Below, one piece after another: positions 30,590 to 40,367 of a DNA stretch of 64,000 bases. Numbering within the stretch: the first letter of the stretch is position 1; the number at the start of each line of letters is the position of its first letter. Made by a program: the position numbers and the translations under genes. The stretch lies in the NCBI RefSeq assembly GCF_003732265.1, contig NZ_MOBK01000007.1, positions 62,001-126,000 on the forward strand. The letters run 5' to 3'. This stretch comes from Pseudomonas brassicacearum (GTDB lineage: Bacteria > Pseudomonadota > Gammaproteobacteria > Pseudomonadales > Pseudomonadaceae). A model generated the notes under the pieces. The model was given only the letters and a program-made list of their open reading frames with translations. It was not told the origin of the DNA and made no database searches.

Positions 30590-33500
30590 GGGGTTTGCTC
30601 CACAGGGCGATGCTTTCCAGTAGCACCGATTCCTGGTACGGCTTGCCGAGGTAGTCGTTGACGCCAATGGCCATCGCGCGGTCGCGGTGTTTCTGGCCGG
30701 TGCGTGAGGTGATCATGATGATCGGCAGGTGCTGCAAACGCTCGTCGGCGCGCACCTGGGTCGCGACTTCAAAGCCGTCCATGCGCGGCATCTCGATGTC
30801 CAGCAGCATCACGTCCGGCATGTGTTCTTCGAGCAGCAGCATGGCGTCGACCCCGTCCTTGGCGGTCAGCACGTTCATGCCGTGGCGTTCGAGCAAACGA
30901 CTGGTGACCTTGCGCACAGTCACCGAGTCATCGACCACCAGCACCAGCAAGGGCTTGTGCGGCTCGACCTCGGTGTCCTGGGTCAGTGTCTGTTGCGGCG
31001 AAGGCGTCTGCAGGGCGCGGATCGGCGCCAGCAGATCAAGAATCAGCACCACCCGGCCATCGCCCAGAATCGTCGCCCCGGACAAACCCTGCACCGCGGC
31101 GAATTGCGGGCCGAGGCTTTTCACCACGATCTCGCGGGTGCCGGCCATGGAGTCGACCTGCACCGCAATGTGCCGATCGTTGCATTGCACCAGCAACACC
31201 GGCAACGGCAGGCTTTGGCCCAGCAATTTCGGGCGGCTGCTGGTTTTCAGCAGCTCGCCGAGGTAGCACAGTTCATAGTCCTGCCCGGCGTATTTGTACC
31301 GCGGAGGATCGAGTCGGTAATGCCCTTCCAGTTCGTTGGGCAGTACACGGACGATACCGTCGATGGTGTTCAGCGGGATCGCGTATTGATCGTCAAAACA
31401 CTGCACCATCAGCGCGCGGTTGACCGACACGGTGAATGGCAGTCGAATGCGGAAATGCACGCCCTGCCCCGGCACCGAGTCGATGACCATGGTGCCACCG
31501 AGCTGGCGGACTTCTTCATGGACCACGTCCATGCCGACGCCACGCCCGGAAATCTGGGTGATCTTCTCGGCCGTGGAGAACCCCGGTTGCAGGATGAACT
31601 GCAACACGTCGCGGTCGCTGATCTCGGCGTCTTCAGCGAGCAAACCGCGCTTGATCGCCTTGCGCCGCACGGCGTCCAGCGGCACGCCGGCACCGTCGTC
31701 GCGGATGTCGAAAATCATGTCGCCACCCTCGCGGGACAAGTCGAGGGTGATCCGCCCCTTGGCCGGTTTGCCGGCAGCGATGCGCACCTCGGCCGATTCC
31801 AGCCCATGGTCCACGGCGTTGCGCAGCATGTGCTCCAGCGGCGGCGCCATGCGTTCGAGGACGTTGCGGTCCATCTCGCCTTCCGCGTTGCCGACAATGA
31901 ATTCCACGTCCTTGCCCAACTCGCTGGAGACTTGGCGAACGATGCGCTTCAAACGCGGCAGCATCCGTTCGAACGGCACCATACGCGTACGCATCAGGCC
32001 TTCTTGCAACTCGGTATTGATGCGGCCCTGCTGTTGCAGCAGGTTTTCCGCATCCTGATTGCGCCGGTCGAGGGTTTCCTTGAGGTCCAGCAAGTCAGAG
32101 GCCGACTCGAACAGCGCCCGCGACAGTTGCTGCAATTGCGAGTGGCGGTCCATTTCCAGCGGGTCGAATTCTTCGTAGCCCAGGCGTTCGGCGTCGACTT
32201 GCTGGCGGCTGAGAATCCGCCCCTGGGTTTCGGTATCGAGCCGGCGCAATTGGTCGCGCATCCGCTCGATGGTGGTTTCCATTTCGCTCAGGGTGACCCG
32301 CGCATCGTTGACCTGTTGCTCGATACGGCCACGGAAAATCGAAGTTTCACCGGCCAGGTTGACCAGATCGTCGAGCAATTCCGCCGAGACCTTGACCATG
32401 TCGGCACCCGCGTCGGCTTGCGGCGCGGGGACCTCGGGCTTGGCGGCGACGGGCGCGACCACGGCCGGTTGCAGAACGGCCGGATGGCTGAAATTCTTGA
32501 TCGCGTCGATCAACCGGTCGGCGGGCGGCAATGGCTGTTCGGCGCGGACCGCATCGAGCATCTGCGCCAAGCGGTCGTGACTGCTTTGCAACAAGGTAAA
32601 CAACGCTGCACTCGGTTGCAGGGTGCCCGCCGACAGGCTTTCGTAGAGAAATTCCAACTCATGGGCCAGGTCGCCAATCGGGGCGATTTCGACCATGCGC
32701 GCACCACCCTTGAGCGTGTGCAGGTCGCGCAGCAGAGTTTCTACTTCTTGTCGGTTCGACGGCTCGGCTTGCCAGCGCACCAGCGCTGCGCCGGAGTTTT
32801 CGATGATGTCGAAACCTTCCTCGAGGAAGATTTCCAGCAACTCCGGATCATGCCCCGGTGAATCCTTGACCGGCACAGGCTCCGCCGCTTCGGCGGTGTT
32901 CGTATTGCCCTGACGAAACTCGCGAATCGCCTCGATCAGCTCGCCTGGATTTCCCAGCGACTGCTGATTCTGCAACTGCTCCAGCAGCACCGCGAGCCGG
33001 TCATGGCTCTTTTGCAGCAATTGCGCCAGGGCTTCGCTGTGGGTGTAACGGCGGTCCACCAAGCCTTCGTACAGGCTTTCCAATTCATGGGCGAGGTCGC
33101 CAACCGGCTCGACCTCAGCCATCCGCGCACCGCCCTTGAGCGTGTGCAAATCGCGCTGCAAGGACGACAGCGGTGCGGCGTTGTCCGGGTCGCTCAGCCA
33201 GCGCTGCAGGGCCTGGCCGGCGCTTTCGAGGATATCCACGGCTTCTTCGAGGAAGATCGAAACGATTTCATCGTCCAGATCCACCTGGGTCGCCGATTGC
33301 TCAAGTTCGGCGGTGGCGCTGCCCAGTTCCCGAATGCTCAGGGTACGGCTGCCATCACTGCGGATCAGGCCCATGGACGACGGATCAAGACTTTCATCGA
33401 GCAAGCCGCGCAAGGCCCGGATGCGTTCCGGCTGCGGGCTGACTTCCTGGCCGGCGGCCAGTTCGTCGAGCATGTTGATCAGCGCTTCGTGGGCACTTTG

Positions 33501-36482
33501 CGCCTCATCGAAAAACCGTTCGCTGACCGCCAGGCTGCTCTCTTCCACCGCGCCATAGAGGTCGAGCAAGGCTTCGCAGAGCGCGTCCACCGGATGCAGG
33601 TCGGCGAGGTGCGCGCCTTCGCCGAGGGTGGTCAGTTCATCGAGCAGCGCGGTCAGTTCCTGACGTTCGCCGGGATGCTTTTGCCAGCGCTGCAACAGGC
33701 TTTCGGCGTCCAGCAGGATGTCCATGCCCTGGGCCAGGAAATTGTTGATCAGCTGCGGATCGCGCTTGGTTCGCAGCGCGGTATTGGGCGTGCTCGACAG
33801 GGATTGCAGACGCTCGGCGAGCAACGCCTGGGTGCGCTCGATCAGTGAGCGGGCACCGCGAATCTCGGCCAGCGGATCAGTCTTGAGCTGGCGCAAGCCG
33901 AGCCGGAACAGCCCTTCGGCTTCCAGCAACAGTTCGACTTCGTCCAGGTCCAGCGCAATCAGGTGCGCCTTGTATTCGCGGGCCAGTTGATCCAGCGGCG
34001 TCGCCAGCTCGGCAATCGGCAACACGCCGGCCATCGAGGCGCTGCCCTTGAGCGTGTGCAAGGCGCGCTGCAATTCGTCGCTGGCCTGCAGCGGCACATG
34101 CTCAGCGGCCTGATCGAGAAAACGGTTGAGGCTGGCCAGGTGGGTTTCGGCTTCTTTGCGGAAGATCTCCAGCAACAGCGGATCGAGGGCCGCAACGTCC
34201 TGCGTGTCTTCATCGCTGGCCGGCGCATCGCCCTTGGCGAGGGCGTGAGCACGCGCCGCCAATTGGTCGACATCGTTGCGTTGCCGCTGGGCATTGCCGG
34301 CGTATTCGGCCACGAGCTCCGGCAGTAGATTCAGTGCATCGGTGAGCAGTTGTTGCACGGCGGCGCCAGGCGCGACGCTGTCTTCGAGCACGCGGTTGAG
34401 CAGGTTTTCCACCGCCCACGCCAGCTCGCCCAATACCAGCGCCCGGACCATCCGGCCACTGCCTTTCAACGTGTGAAAGGCGCGGCGCAGCTCACTCAGG
34501 GCGGGCTTGTCGTCGGGATTGGCGGACCAGCGCGGCAAGTATTCATGGAGGATGTCGAGGACTTCATCGGTCTCTTCGAGAAAGACTTCGCGCAGCTCAT
34601 CGTCGACCGGTTCTTCACCGGCAGGCGGCGGTAACAGGCTGCCCGGCGTGGTCAGGGCCGGTGGATTGACGGAGGACACGGGACTGGCCAGCACATCGGC
34701 CAGCGACTGCACGGTCTCGGGGTCATCGAGTTCCTGCTGCTCCTGCATCACCTGGGCTTCACTTGGGCTGAGCACATCATCGAGCATCGGCACGTGCAGT
34801 TCGCTGGGGAAAAATCCGAGCGATGCCAGGCTTTTTTCGGCGACATCGAGCAGCTTTTCGCCCGGTGCTTCGGGGTCGTCGCTCAGGCGTTCCAGGTAAT
34901 ACTCGATGCTGGAAATCACGTCGGCGAGGCTGTCCAGTTCCTGCCAACCGGGCTGATCCGGTTCCAGCAGCAAATGCTCGCGGATGAAGTGATTGCAGGT
35001 TTCGATCAGGCTCGCCGCCCGGCTCAACGGGATCATCGCCAACGCGCCGCGCACCTGGGTCAGCAACGCAGGCAATGCCTGAAGATGCTGACGATCCCAG
35101 TCGGCGTCGATGTAGTCGACGATCATGTCCTTGGCTTCTTGCAAACAGATGCGCGCTTCGCGGATGACGATCTGGTGGATCTGCGTCAGGTCGGTGGTCG
35201 GCAGGCGGCTTTCTTCCTGGCTCTCGGGCTCCACGGTGCCGACCATGCCGGCCAGGGTCGCTTCGACATAGAGCAAGGCGCCCGCAACGTCCATGAGGAT
35301 CGCGTCGTTGGGTTCGCGCTGACCCTGAACCAGGCTCAGCACCACCGCCAGTTGATCGATGATGACTTTGCGCGGCTGACCAAATCCCAGCACCGCCAGG
35401 GTGTCGGCGATCTGCCGCAGCGGCGCCAGCAGGCTGTCGAGGTCCGAGGTGTGCTGACGGTCGCTGCGTACGAACAGGTCGAGGCGTTCCTTGACCCGCA
35501 CCAGTTCTTCACAGAGCGCAGCCAGCACCGAGCGCATGGCATCGCGGTCGGGGCCGGCCAGCCGTGCCCGTTCTTCATCGACCATCGCGCTGTCGGGCAA
35601 CGCATCGTCCAGTGAGTAGCGATCTTTCATGGTCAGCATCTGCCCGGTGGGATGGTCGGCCTTGGCAATGTAGAACAGCAAACTCTTGAGCAGCTCCGGC
35701 GGTGCCGGTTGATTGATGCCGTGGAAGCCTTGTTCAAGCAAACGCTTGAGCTCATGATCGGCCTCCTTGAACAGGCTGCGCAGCGCGGGGCTGTTGGCGA
35801 TCACGCCGGCGCGCATGCCTTCGACCAGCGCCGAGGCAACTTGCCACAGCGGGCTCAGAGGCGCACCCGAGCTCAATCCTTCCAGCCGTGAAAAAACCCT
35901 CGCCAGATAATCGAGGTGGGTCTGGTCATCCTGTTCGCGCAGCAACCCGACCAGCGCCACCTGCAGCATCTGGCGTAATTTGCGCAGCACATTGGCGAAA
36001 TCCGCCGGTTCCAGCCGGGTCAGCGAAGCTTCGTCCAACGGCGGCAGATCCGCCAGTTGCGGGCTGAAAAGGCTGGTTTCCGAGAGCAGGGTTTCACCCC
36101 GGGCACTGCGCAAATCGTTGAGCAGCGGCAGCACCACCAAAGGCAGGTCGCGGCGTGCATTTTGCACCCGATCGAGGTAAATCGGCAGTTGCCCAAGGGC
36201 TTGCAGCAACAGGTGCAGTGCCTCGTCACGATGGCTGACGCGGTCGTGCTGCAAGGCGCTGGTCAACTGTTCCATCTCTTCGGCGAGCAACGCCGCGCCG
36301 TAGAATTCGACCATCTGCAAACTGCCGTGAACCTGATGGATGTACGCCAGGCAATCGCTCAGGGCGTACAACGCCTGCGGGTCATCAAGCAGGGTTTCGA
36401 TGGCTTGATGAGCCAGCTTCAGCGTTTCGGCAATCTCGCCTTTGACCCACTCAAGGGCCACATAGTCGTGCCGATCACCCAT
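30582..36482 (-). CDS. chpA: hybrid chemosensory histidine kinase ChpA (type IV pilus Chp system)
   Basis: The 1966-residue kinase receives signals from PilJ and phosphorylates PilG and PilH to control twitching and cAMP. Canonical Hpt motifs HTLKG have their histidines at residues 670, 809, 1113 and 1255. A variant IHQVHGS lies at about 48-54, and two degenerate repeats (LTQVRGALAM; TTLGEGAHLADL near 958) lack the histidine. An ATPase domain follows (HMLRNAVDHG near 1550), then a CheW-like domain, and a C-terminal receiver with phospho-acceptor D1895. GGAG precedes the ATG. It is about 500 residues shorter than P. aeruginosa ChpA as I recall it. Confidence 0.95.
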   Translation of the reverse strand: MGDRHDYVALEWVKGEIAETLKLAHQAIETLLDDPQALYALSDCLAYIHQVHGSLQMVEFYGAALLAEEMEQLTSALQHDRVSHRDEALHLLLQALGQLPIYLDRVQNARRDLPLVVLPLLNDLRSARGETLLSETSLFSPQLADLPPLDEASLTRLEPADFANVLRKLRQMLQVALVGLLREQDDQTHLDYLARVFSRLEGLSSGAPLSPLWQVASALVEGMRAGVIANSPALRSLFKEADHELKRLLEQGFHGINQPAPPELLKSLLFYIAKADHPTGQMLTMKDRYSLDDALPDSAMVDEERARLAGPDRDAMRSVLAALCEELVRVKERLDLFVRSDRQHTSDLDSLLAPLRQIADTLAVLGFGQPRKVIIDQLAVVLSLVQGQREPNDAILMDVAGALLYVEATLAGMVGTVEPESQEESRLPTTDLTQIHQIVIREARICLQEAKDMIVDYIDADWDRQHLQALPALLTQVRGALAMIPLSRAASLIETCNHFIREHLLLEPDQPGWQELDSLADVISSIEYYLERLSDDPEAPGEKLLDVAEKSLASLGFFPSELHVPMLDDVLSPSEAQVMQEQQELDDPETVQSLADVLASPVSSVNPPALTTPGSLLPPPAGEEPVDDELREVFLEETDEVLDILHEYLPRWSANPDDKPALSELRRAFHTLKGSGRMVRALVLGELAWAVENLLNRVLEDSVAPGAAVQQLLTDALNLLPELVAEYAGNAQRQRNDVDQLAARAHALAKGDAPASDEDTQDVAALDPLLLEIFRKEAETHLASLNRFLDQAAEHVPLQASDELQRALHTLKGSASMAGVLPIAELATPLDQLAREYKAHLIALDLDEVELLLEAEGLFRLGLRQLKTDPLAEIRGARSLIERTQALLAERLQSLSSTPNTALRTKRDPQLINNFLAQGMDILLDAESLLQRWQKHPGERQELTALLDELTTLGEGAHLADLHPVDALCEALLDLYGAVEESSLAVSERFFDEAQSAHEALINMLDELAAGQEVSPQPERIRALRGLLDESLDPSSMGLIRSDGSRTLSIRELGSATAELEQSATQVDLDDEIVSIFLEEAVDILESAGQALQRWLSDPDNAAPLSSLQRDLHTLKGGARMAEVEPVGDLAHELESLYEGLVDRRYTHSEALAQLLQKSHDRLAVLLEQLQNQQSLGNPGELIEAIREFRQGNTNTAEAAEPVPVKDSPGHDPELLEIFLEEGFDIIENSGAALVRWQAEPSNRQEVETLLRDLHTLKGGARMVEIAPIGDLAHELEFLYESLSAGTLQPSAALFTLLQSSHDRLAQMLDAVRAEQPLPPADRLIDAIKNFSHPAVLQPAVVAPVAAKPEVPAPQADAGADMVKVSAELLDDLVNLAGETSIFRGRIEQQVNDARVTLSEMETTIERMRDQLRRLDTETQGRILSRQQVDAERLGYEEFDPLEMDRHSQLQQLSRALFESASDLLDLKETLDRRNQDAENLLQQQGRINTELQEGLMRTRMVPFERMLPRLKRIVRQVSSELGKDVEFIVGNAEGEMDRNVLERMAPPLEHMLRNAVDHGLESAEVRIAAGKPAKGRITLDLSREGGDMIFDIRDDGAGVPLDAVRRKAIKRGLLAEDAEISDRDVLQFILQPGFSTAEKITQISGRGVGMDVVHEEVRQLGGTMVIDSVPGQGVHFRIRLPFTVSVNRALMVQCFDDQYAIPLNTIDGIVRVLPNELEGHYRLDPPRYKYAGQDYELCYLGELLKTSSRPKLLGQSLPLPVLLVQCNDRHIAVQVDSMAGTREIVVKSLGPQFAAVQGLSGATILGDGRVVLILDLLAPIRALQTPSPQQTLTQDTEVEPHKPLLVLVVDDSVTVRKVTSRLLERHGMNVLTAKDGVDAMLLLEEHMPDVMLLDIEMPRMDGFEVATQVRADERLQHLPIIMITSRTGQKHRDRAMAIGVNDYLGKPYQESVLLESIALWSKPHV

Positions 36483-36531
36483 AACCACTCCAGTCCCTAC
36501 GCCAATCAAAAATCATACGCCTGTGGACGGT

Positions 36532-38589
36532 TCACGCGTTGTCTGCCGCCTGCGCCTTGGCGGCCGGCAAGGTGAAGCCGGACACCGAACGCCGCAGCTG
36601 ACTGGCCATTTTCGCCAGGTTGCCGATGCTCTCGGCGGTGGCGGTGGAACCGGACGAGGTCTGCGAGGTGATCTGTTGAATCACGTTCATCGTCAGGGAA
36701 ATCTGCCCGGCCGAAGAGGTTTGTTGCTGCGCGGCGTTGGAAATACTCTGGATCAACGCAGCGAGGGTCTTCGACACCCCTTCGATTTCTTCCAGGGCCA
36801 CACCGGCATCCTGCGCCAGCCGCGCGCCACGCACCACTTCTGTGGTGGTCTGCTCCATGGAAATCACCGCTTCGTTGGTGTCCGTCTGGATCGCCCGCAC
36901 CAGGGTTTCAATTTGTCGGGTGGCAGCGGACGAGCGCTCCGCCAGGCGCTGTACCTCGTCGGCGACCACGGCAAAACCACGCCCGGCATCACCGGCCATC
37001 GACGCCTGAATAGCGGCGTTGAGCGCGAGGATGTTGGTCTGGTCGGCAATGTCATCGATCAGGCTGACGATGTCGCCGATTTCCTGAGAAGACTCACCCA
37101 GACGCTTGATGCGCTTGGCGGTGTCCTGAATCTGTTCGCGAATGTTGTCCATGCCGTGGATGGTGTTGTGCACCACCTCGTTGCCCTTGTTGGCAATTTC
37201 CACCGAGCGCTCGGCCACCGCTGACGATTCGGCGGCGTTGGCCGACACCTGGTCGATGGACTGGGCCATGTCGTTGATCGCGGTGGAAGCTTCGGAAATC
37301 TGCTGCGCCTGATGCTCCGAGGCCTGCGCCAGGTGCATGGCGGTGGCCTGGGTTTCCTGCACGGCGGCGGCGACCTGGCCGGCGGTGAGGTTGATGGTCG
37401 CCACCAGGTCGCGCAATTGGTCGACGGAATAGTTGATCGAGTCGGCGATGGTCCCGGTGAAGTCTTCGGTCACCGAGGCGGTGACGGTCAAGTCGCCGTC
37501 GGCCAGGTCTTCGATTTCGTCCAGCAGGCGCATGATCGCGTTCTGGTTGCGTTCGTTCTTCTCGGCGGTTTCCTGAAGCTGGCGGTTGGTTTCACGAACC
37601 ATCACCAGGCCGATCAGGATGATCGACGTCAGCGCCAGCAAACCCAGCACGTAGCCGCCGATGGTGTCAGTGTTGCGCCCGCCGGCGAGGTTTTCGAAAC
37701 CGGTGGCCAGGTGCGAGGCTTCGTCGAGCAGGGTTTGCGACAGGGTAAAAATGTTGGTCGCCGACTCGCGGACCTTGAACAGTTCGGGCGAAGTTTCGAG
37801 GATTTCATCCACCGAGCCCGAGACGAATTCGAACAGTTCGGAAATCTCGGTCAACCGGGCACGCGCATCGCGGTCCTCGACCTGGCTGATGCGCAGCGCG
37901 ACGTTGCCCTGAAGCATGCCGTTAAGCACCTGACCGAAACGCGCGGCGTCGCGACCAAAGGCATCGGCGGCCTGCTGCGAGTTCTCGTCGCCGGACAGCA
38001 CGGTATTCACCGCGCCCAAAATACGCTCGGCCAGCAACGATTGACGCTGGGCCATCGCCACCTGCGCCGCCGGCGCGCCCCGTTGCAGGAGAATCTCGAC
38101 CACTTTCTCGTACTCGACCTGCAACTGCGGCACGGTTTCGGCCAGGGTCGCGGCGACCTGATGCAGCGACAGCACGGTCTGCTCGCTGGAGAGAATGGCG
38201 TCGGTGTTTTTCAGCAGGCGCTCCCAATCGAGCTGCACAGCGCGCATTTCCGGGCGCACAGTGGATGGCGCGGGCGGCAGGCCGGTGGCCGGGTCACCCT
38301 TCTTAAGGTAACCCCAGCGCAGGGCGAAATCGTTGCGCGCATCGCTGAGCAGCTTGAACGCGGCCGCTTTGCCGGCGGCGGCTTCGGTGGCGTTTTTGGC
38401 GATGCGCTGGGACAGCACGCGCAGCTCACCGGCGTGGCCGATGTACTGTTTGTCGTACGTGGCCTGAGTGTTGAGGTAAGCGAAATTGGCGAACAGCAGC
38501 ATGATGAACACGATCAGCGCGATAAACAGCACGATGATCTGCGAGCGGCTGCGCGATCCTTCTGGCTTGCCTGTTTTTGTTTTTATCAT
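36532..38589 (-). CDS. pilJ: type IV pilus chemoreceptor PilJ
   Basis: PilJ is the methyl-accepting protein of the Chp pathway. The 685-residue protein has a first membrane helix at 17-39, a periplasmic region with two PilJ-type helical modules, and a second membrane helix near 310-330 (VLGLLALTSIILIGLVMV). A HAMP-like region and a cytoplasmic signalling hairpin follow; the hairpin tip is AAIQASMAGDAGRGFAVVAD. GAGGA precedes the chosen ATG. It follows pilI after a 171-base gap filled by REPIN 10. No methyltransferase gene (pilK) follows it. Confidence 0.95.
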   Translation of the reverse strand: MIKTKTGKPEGSRSRSQIIVLFIALIVFIMLLFANFAYLNTQATYDKQYIGHAGELRVLSQRIAKNATEAAAGKAAAFKLLSDARNDFALRWGYLKKGDPATGLPPAPSTVRPEMRAVQLDWERLLKNTDAILSSEQTVLSLHQVAATLAETVPQLQVEYEKVVEILLQRGAPAAQVAMAQRQSLLAERILGAVNTVLSGDENSQQAADAFGRDAARFGQVLNGMLQGNVALRISQVEDRDARARLTEISELFEFVSGSVDEILETSPELFKVRESATNIFTLSQTLLDEASHLATGFENLAGGRNTDTIGGYVLGLLALTSIILIGLVMVRETNRQLQETAEKNERNQNAIMRLLDEIEDLADGDLTVTASVTEDFTGTIADSINYSVDQLRDLVATINLTAGQVAAAVQETQATAMHLAQASEHQAQQISEASTAINDMAQSIDQVSANAAESSAVAERSVEIANKGNEVVHNTIHGMDNIREQIQDTAKRIKRLGESSQEIGDIVSLIDDIADQTNILALNAAIQASMAGDAGRGFAVVADEVQRLAERSSAATRQIETLVRAIQTDTNEAVISMEQTTTEVVRGARLAQDAGVALEEIEGVSKTLAALIQSISNAAQQQTSSAGQISLTMNVIQQITSQTSSGSTATAESIGNLAKMASQLRRSVSGFTLPAAKAQAADNA

Positions 38590-38636
38590 CGGTCCTCGCC
38601 TGTTAACCAACCTTTAGAACCCGCCGAAGAACCCTT

Positions 38637-38742
38637 GTGTGAGCGGCGGTGCGACGATTCGACTTGCTCGCGAAAGCGGTCTATCAATCGACATCTATGT
38701 TGAATGATCCACCGCTTTCGCGAGCAAGCCCGCTCCCACATT
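38637..38742. repeat. REPIN 10: class B pair with an interrupted arm, inside the pil operon
   Basis: The right arm is standard. The left arm is split: GTGTGAGCGG, then about 16 unrelated bases (CGGTGCGACGATTCGA), then CTTGCTCGCGAAAGCGG. The spacer is of class B type (ATCGACATCTATGTTGAATG). It sits between pilI and pilJ in one transcription direction. Confidence 0.85.
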
Positions 38743-38760
38743 TAATAGGTGGCGAGCCAA

Positions 38761-39294
38761 CTAGAGCGCCACGTGCATAAAACCTTGCGACTGCGCCAGC
38801 GCAAACGGGCTGAACACTTGCCAGGCCTGTTCGCGCTGGAACTGGCCTTTGACGAACGCCGCCATCGGCCCGTTCGCCTGATCTGCCGGCTCCAGGCTGT
38901 CCTGGGCAAAGTGCTGCAAGCCGAAGACTTCGTCGACCAGCAACCCGGCAAACACCTCGTTATGTTCCACCACCAACACCCGCCGCTGCTTGCGCGGCGC
39001 CGAGACTTCGTGACCAAAGAAAGCGCACAGATCCATGACCGGCAGCAATCGCCCACGCAGGTTGGCCACCCCTTTGACCCAGGATTTGACGCCCGGCAAC
39101 TGAGTGAAACGTGGTTCATGCAGGACTTCGCTGACTTCGCCCATCGGCGCGACGTACCAATCCTCGCCCATGCGAAAACCGATGCCGCTCCAGCTGTCCT
39201 GGCGGGTCGGCTGCGACGGCAGGTCCGCCGCCAGCAGACGACAGCGCTGGTCGATCTGCAGCAGCAGTTCGAAAGCCGTCAGCGACTCGGTCAT
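38761..39294 (-). CDS. pilI: CheW-like adaptor PilI
   Basis: The 177-residue CheW-type protein couples PilJ to ChpA. Conserved elements include GIGFRMGEDWYVAPMGEVSEVL, LPGVKSWVKGVANLRGRLLP and VVEHNEVFAGLLVDEVFG. It starts ten bases after the pilH stop and is part of pilGHIJ-chpA-chpC. The ATG is the first in the frame and matches the family start. Confidence 0.93.
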   Translation of the reverse strand: MTESLTAFELLLQIDQRCRLLAADLPSQPTRQDSWSGIGFRMGEDWYVAPMGEVSEVLHEPRFTQLPGVKSWVKGVANLRGRLLPVMDLCAFFGHEVSAPRKQRRVLVVEHNEVFAGLLVDEVFGLQHFAQDSLEPADQANGPMAAFVKGQFQREQAWQVFSPFALAQSQGFMHVAL

Positions 39295-39304
39295 GGCCGG
39301 ACGA

Positions 39305-39670
39305 TCAACCGGCCAGTACGTTGTTGAGGGTTTTGATCAGGGTTTCTTCGTCGACCGGTTTGGTCAGGTAGTCCTTGGCGCCCTGGCGCGTACCCCAGAC
39401 CTTGTCGGTTTCCTGATCCTTGGTGGTGATGATGATCACCGGGATGTGCCCGGTGTCCGGGTCTTTGGTCAACTGACGGGTTGCCTGGAAACCGTTGAGG
39501 CCAGGCATGACGATGTCCATCAGCACGGCGTCAGGTTTTTCCTGACGGGCCAGGGCTACGCCGTCGGCGCCGTTTTCGGCTTTCAACACTTCGTGACCGT
39601 GCTTTTCCAGCATGCCGGTCAGTTTGTACATTTCGGTCGGCGAATCATCGACGATCAGAATACGTGCCAT
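39305..39670 (-). CDS. pilH: response regulator PilH
   Basis: The 121-residue protein is a single receiver domain with acidic pair D8-D9, phospho-acceptor D52 in LMDIVMPGLNG and the conserved Lys in YLTKPVDEETL. PilH is one of two CheY-like outputs of ChpA and tunes pilus retraction in P. aeruginosa. GGGGAAG lies before the ATG; a four-residue upstream extension was discarded. Confidence 0.95.
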   Translation of the reverse strand: MARILIVDDSPTEMYKLTGMLEKHGHEVLKAENGADGVALARQEKPDAVLMDIVMPGLNGFQATRQLTKDPDTGHIPVIIITTKDQETDKVWGTRQGAKDYLTKPVDEETLIKTLNNVLAG

Positions 39671-39727
39671 GGTCTTCCCCATTCTTGTCGACGCCGGGCC
39701 CGCTGGCCGAGCGTCACTGTGCGTGTC

Positions 39728-40132
39728 CTACTGCGGCAAAACGGCGGCGAAGCCCGGAACATGGGCCTGGATCGCGTTCAGCAATTCTTCCTTGCTGAAA
39801 GGCTTGGTCAAAAACTGGTCGGAGCCGACGATGCGCCCCTTGGCCTTGTCGAACAGCCCGTCCTTGGACGACAGCATAATCACTGGCGTGGACTTGAACG
39901 CACTGTTGTTCTTGATTAAAGCGCAGGTCTGATAGCCATCCAGACGCGGCATCATGATGTCGACAAAGATGATGCCGGGATGGTTATCGGCAATCTTGGC
40001 CAGCGCATCGAAACCGTCGATGGCCGTAATGACTTCACAACCCACATTCTTCAACAGCGTTTCGGCGGTGCGACGAATCGTCTTCGAGTCGTCGATCACC
40101 ATGACCTTCAAGGCGCTGGAATGCTGATCCAT
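39728..40132 (-). CDS. pilG: response regulator PilG
   Basis: The 134-residue receiver domain has phospho-acceptor D58 in IIFVDIMMPRLDGYQ and the Lys in QFLTKPFSKEELL. PilG is the CheY-like regulator promoting pilus extension and adenylate cyclase activity in P. aeruginosa. It heads the operon; its promoter must lie in the 235-base divergent region shared with gshB. The upstream extension of the frame was discarded because MDQHSSALKVMVIDDS is the family start. Confidence 0.95.
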   Translation of the reverse strand: MDQHSSALKVMVIDDSKTIRRTAETLLKNVGCEVITAIDGFDALAKIADNHPGIIFVDIMMPRLDGYQTCALIKNNSAFKSTPVIMLSSKDGLFDKAKGRIVGSDQFLTKPFSKEELLNAIQAHVPGFAAVLPQ

Positions 40133-40367
40133 AAATGCTCTACCGTCGCCTTTGCGAAACAAATTGTCCGTTTTTCGGTTACCGGTGGCTGGAAACCCTT
40201 GATGCTCAAGGGCCAGCACGGCATGGCAGCCTTTTTAGCACAGTCTCCAAATGCAATCTATCGGCCGGTCTTTGCGGTGGTTTTTCCTTGACCGGGAACA
40301 CACTCAGCGCCACTCTGACGCCACTTTTTCGTGTCCATTCGGACCACCCATTTTCGAGGAAAAACCC

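Noticed and set aside
30729..32861. 710-codon open frame antisense to chpA
   Set aside because: Shadow of the long chpA gene; no recognisable domain and no start signal.
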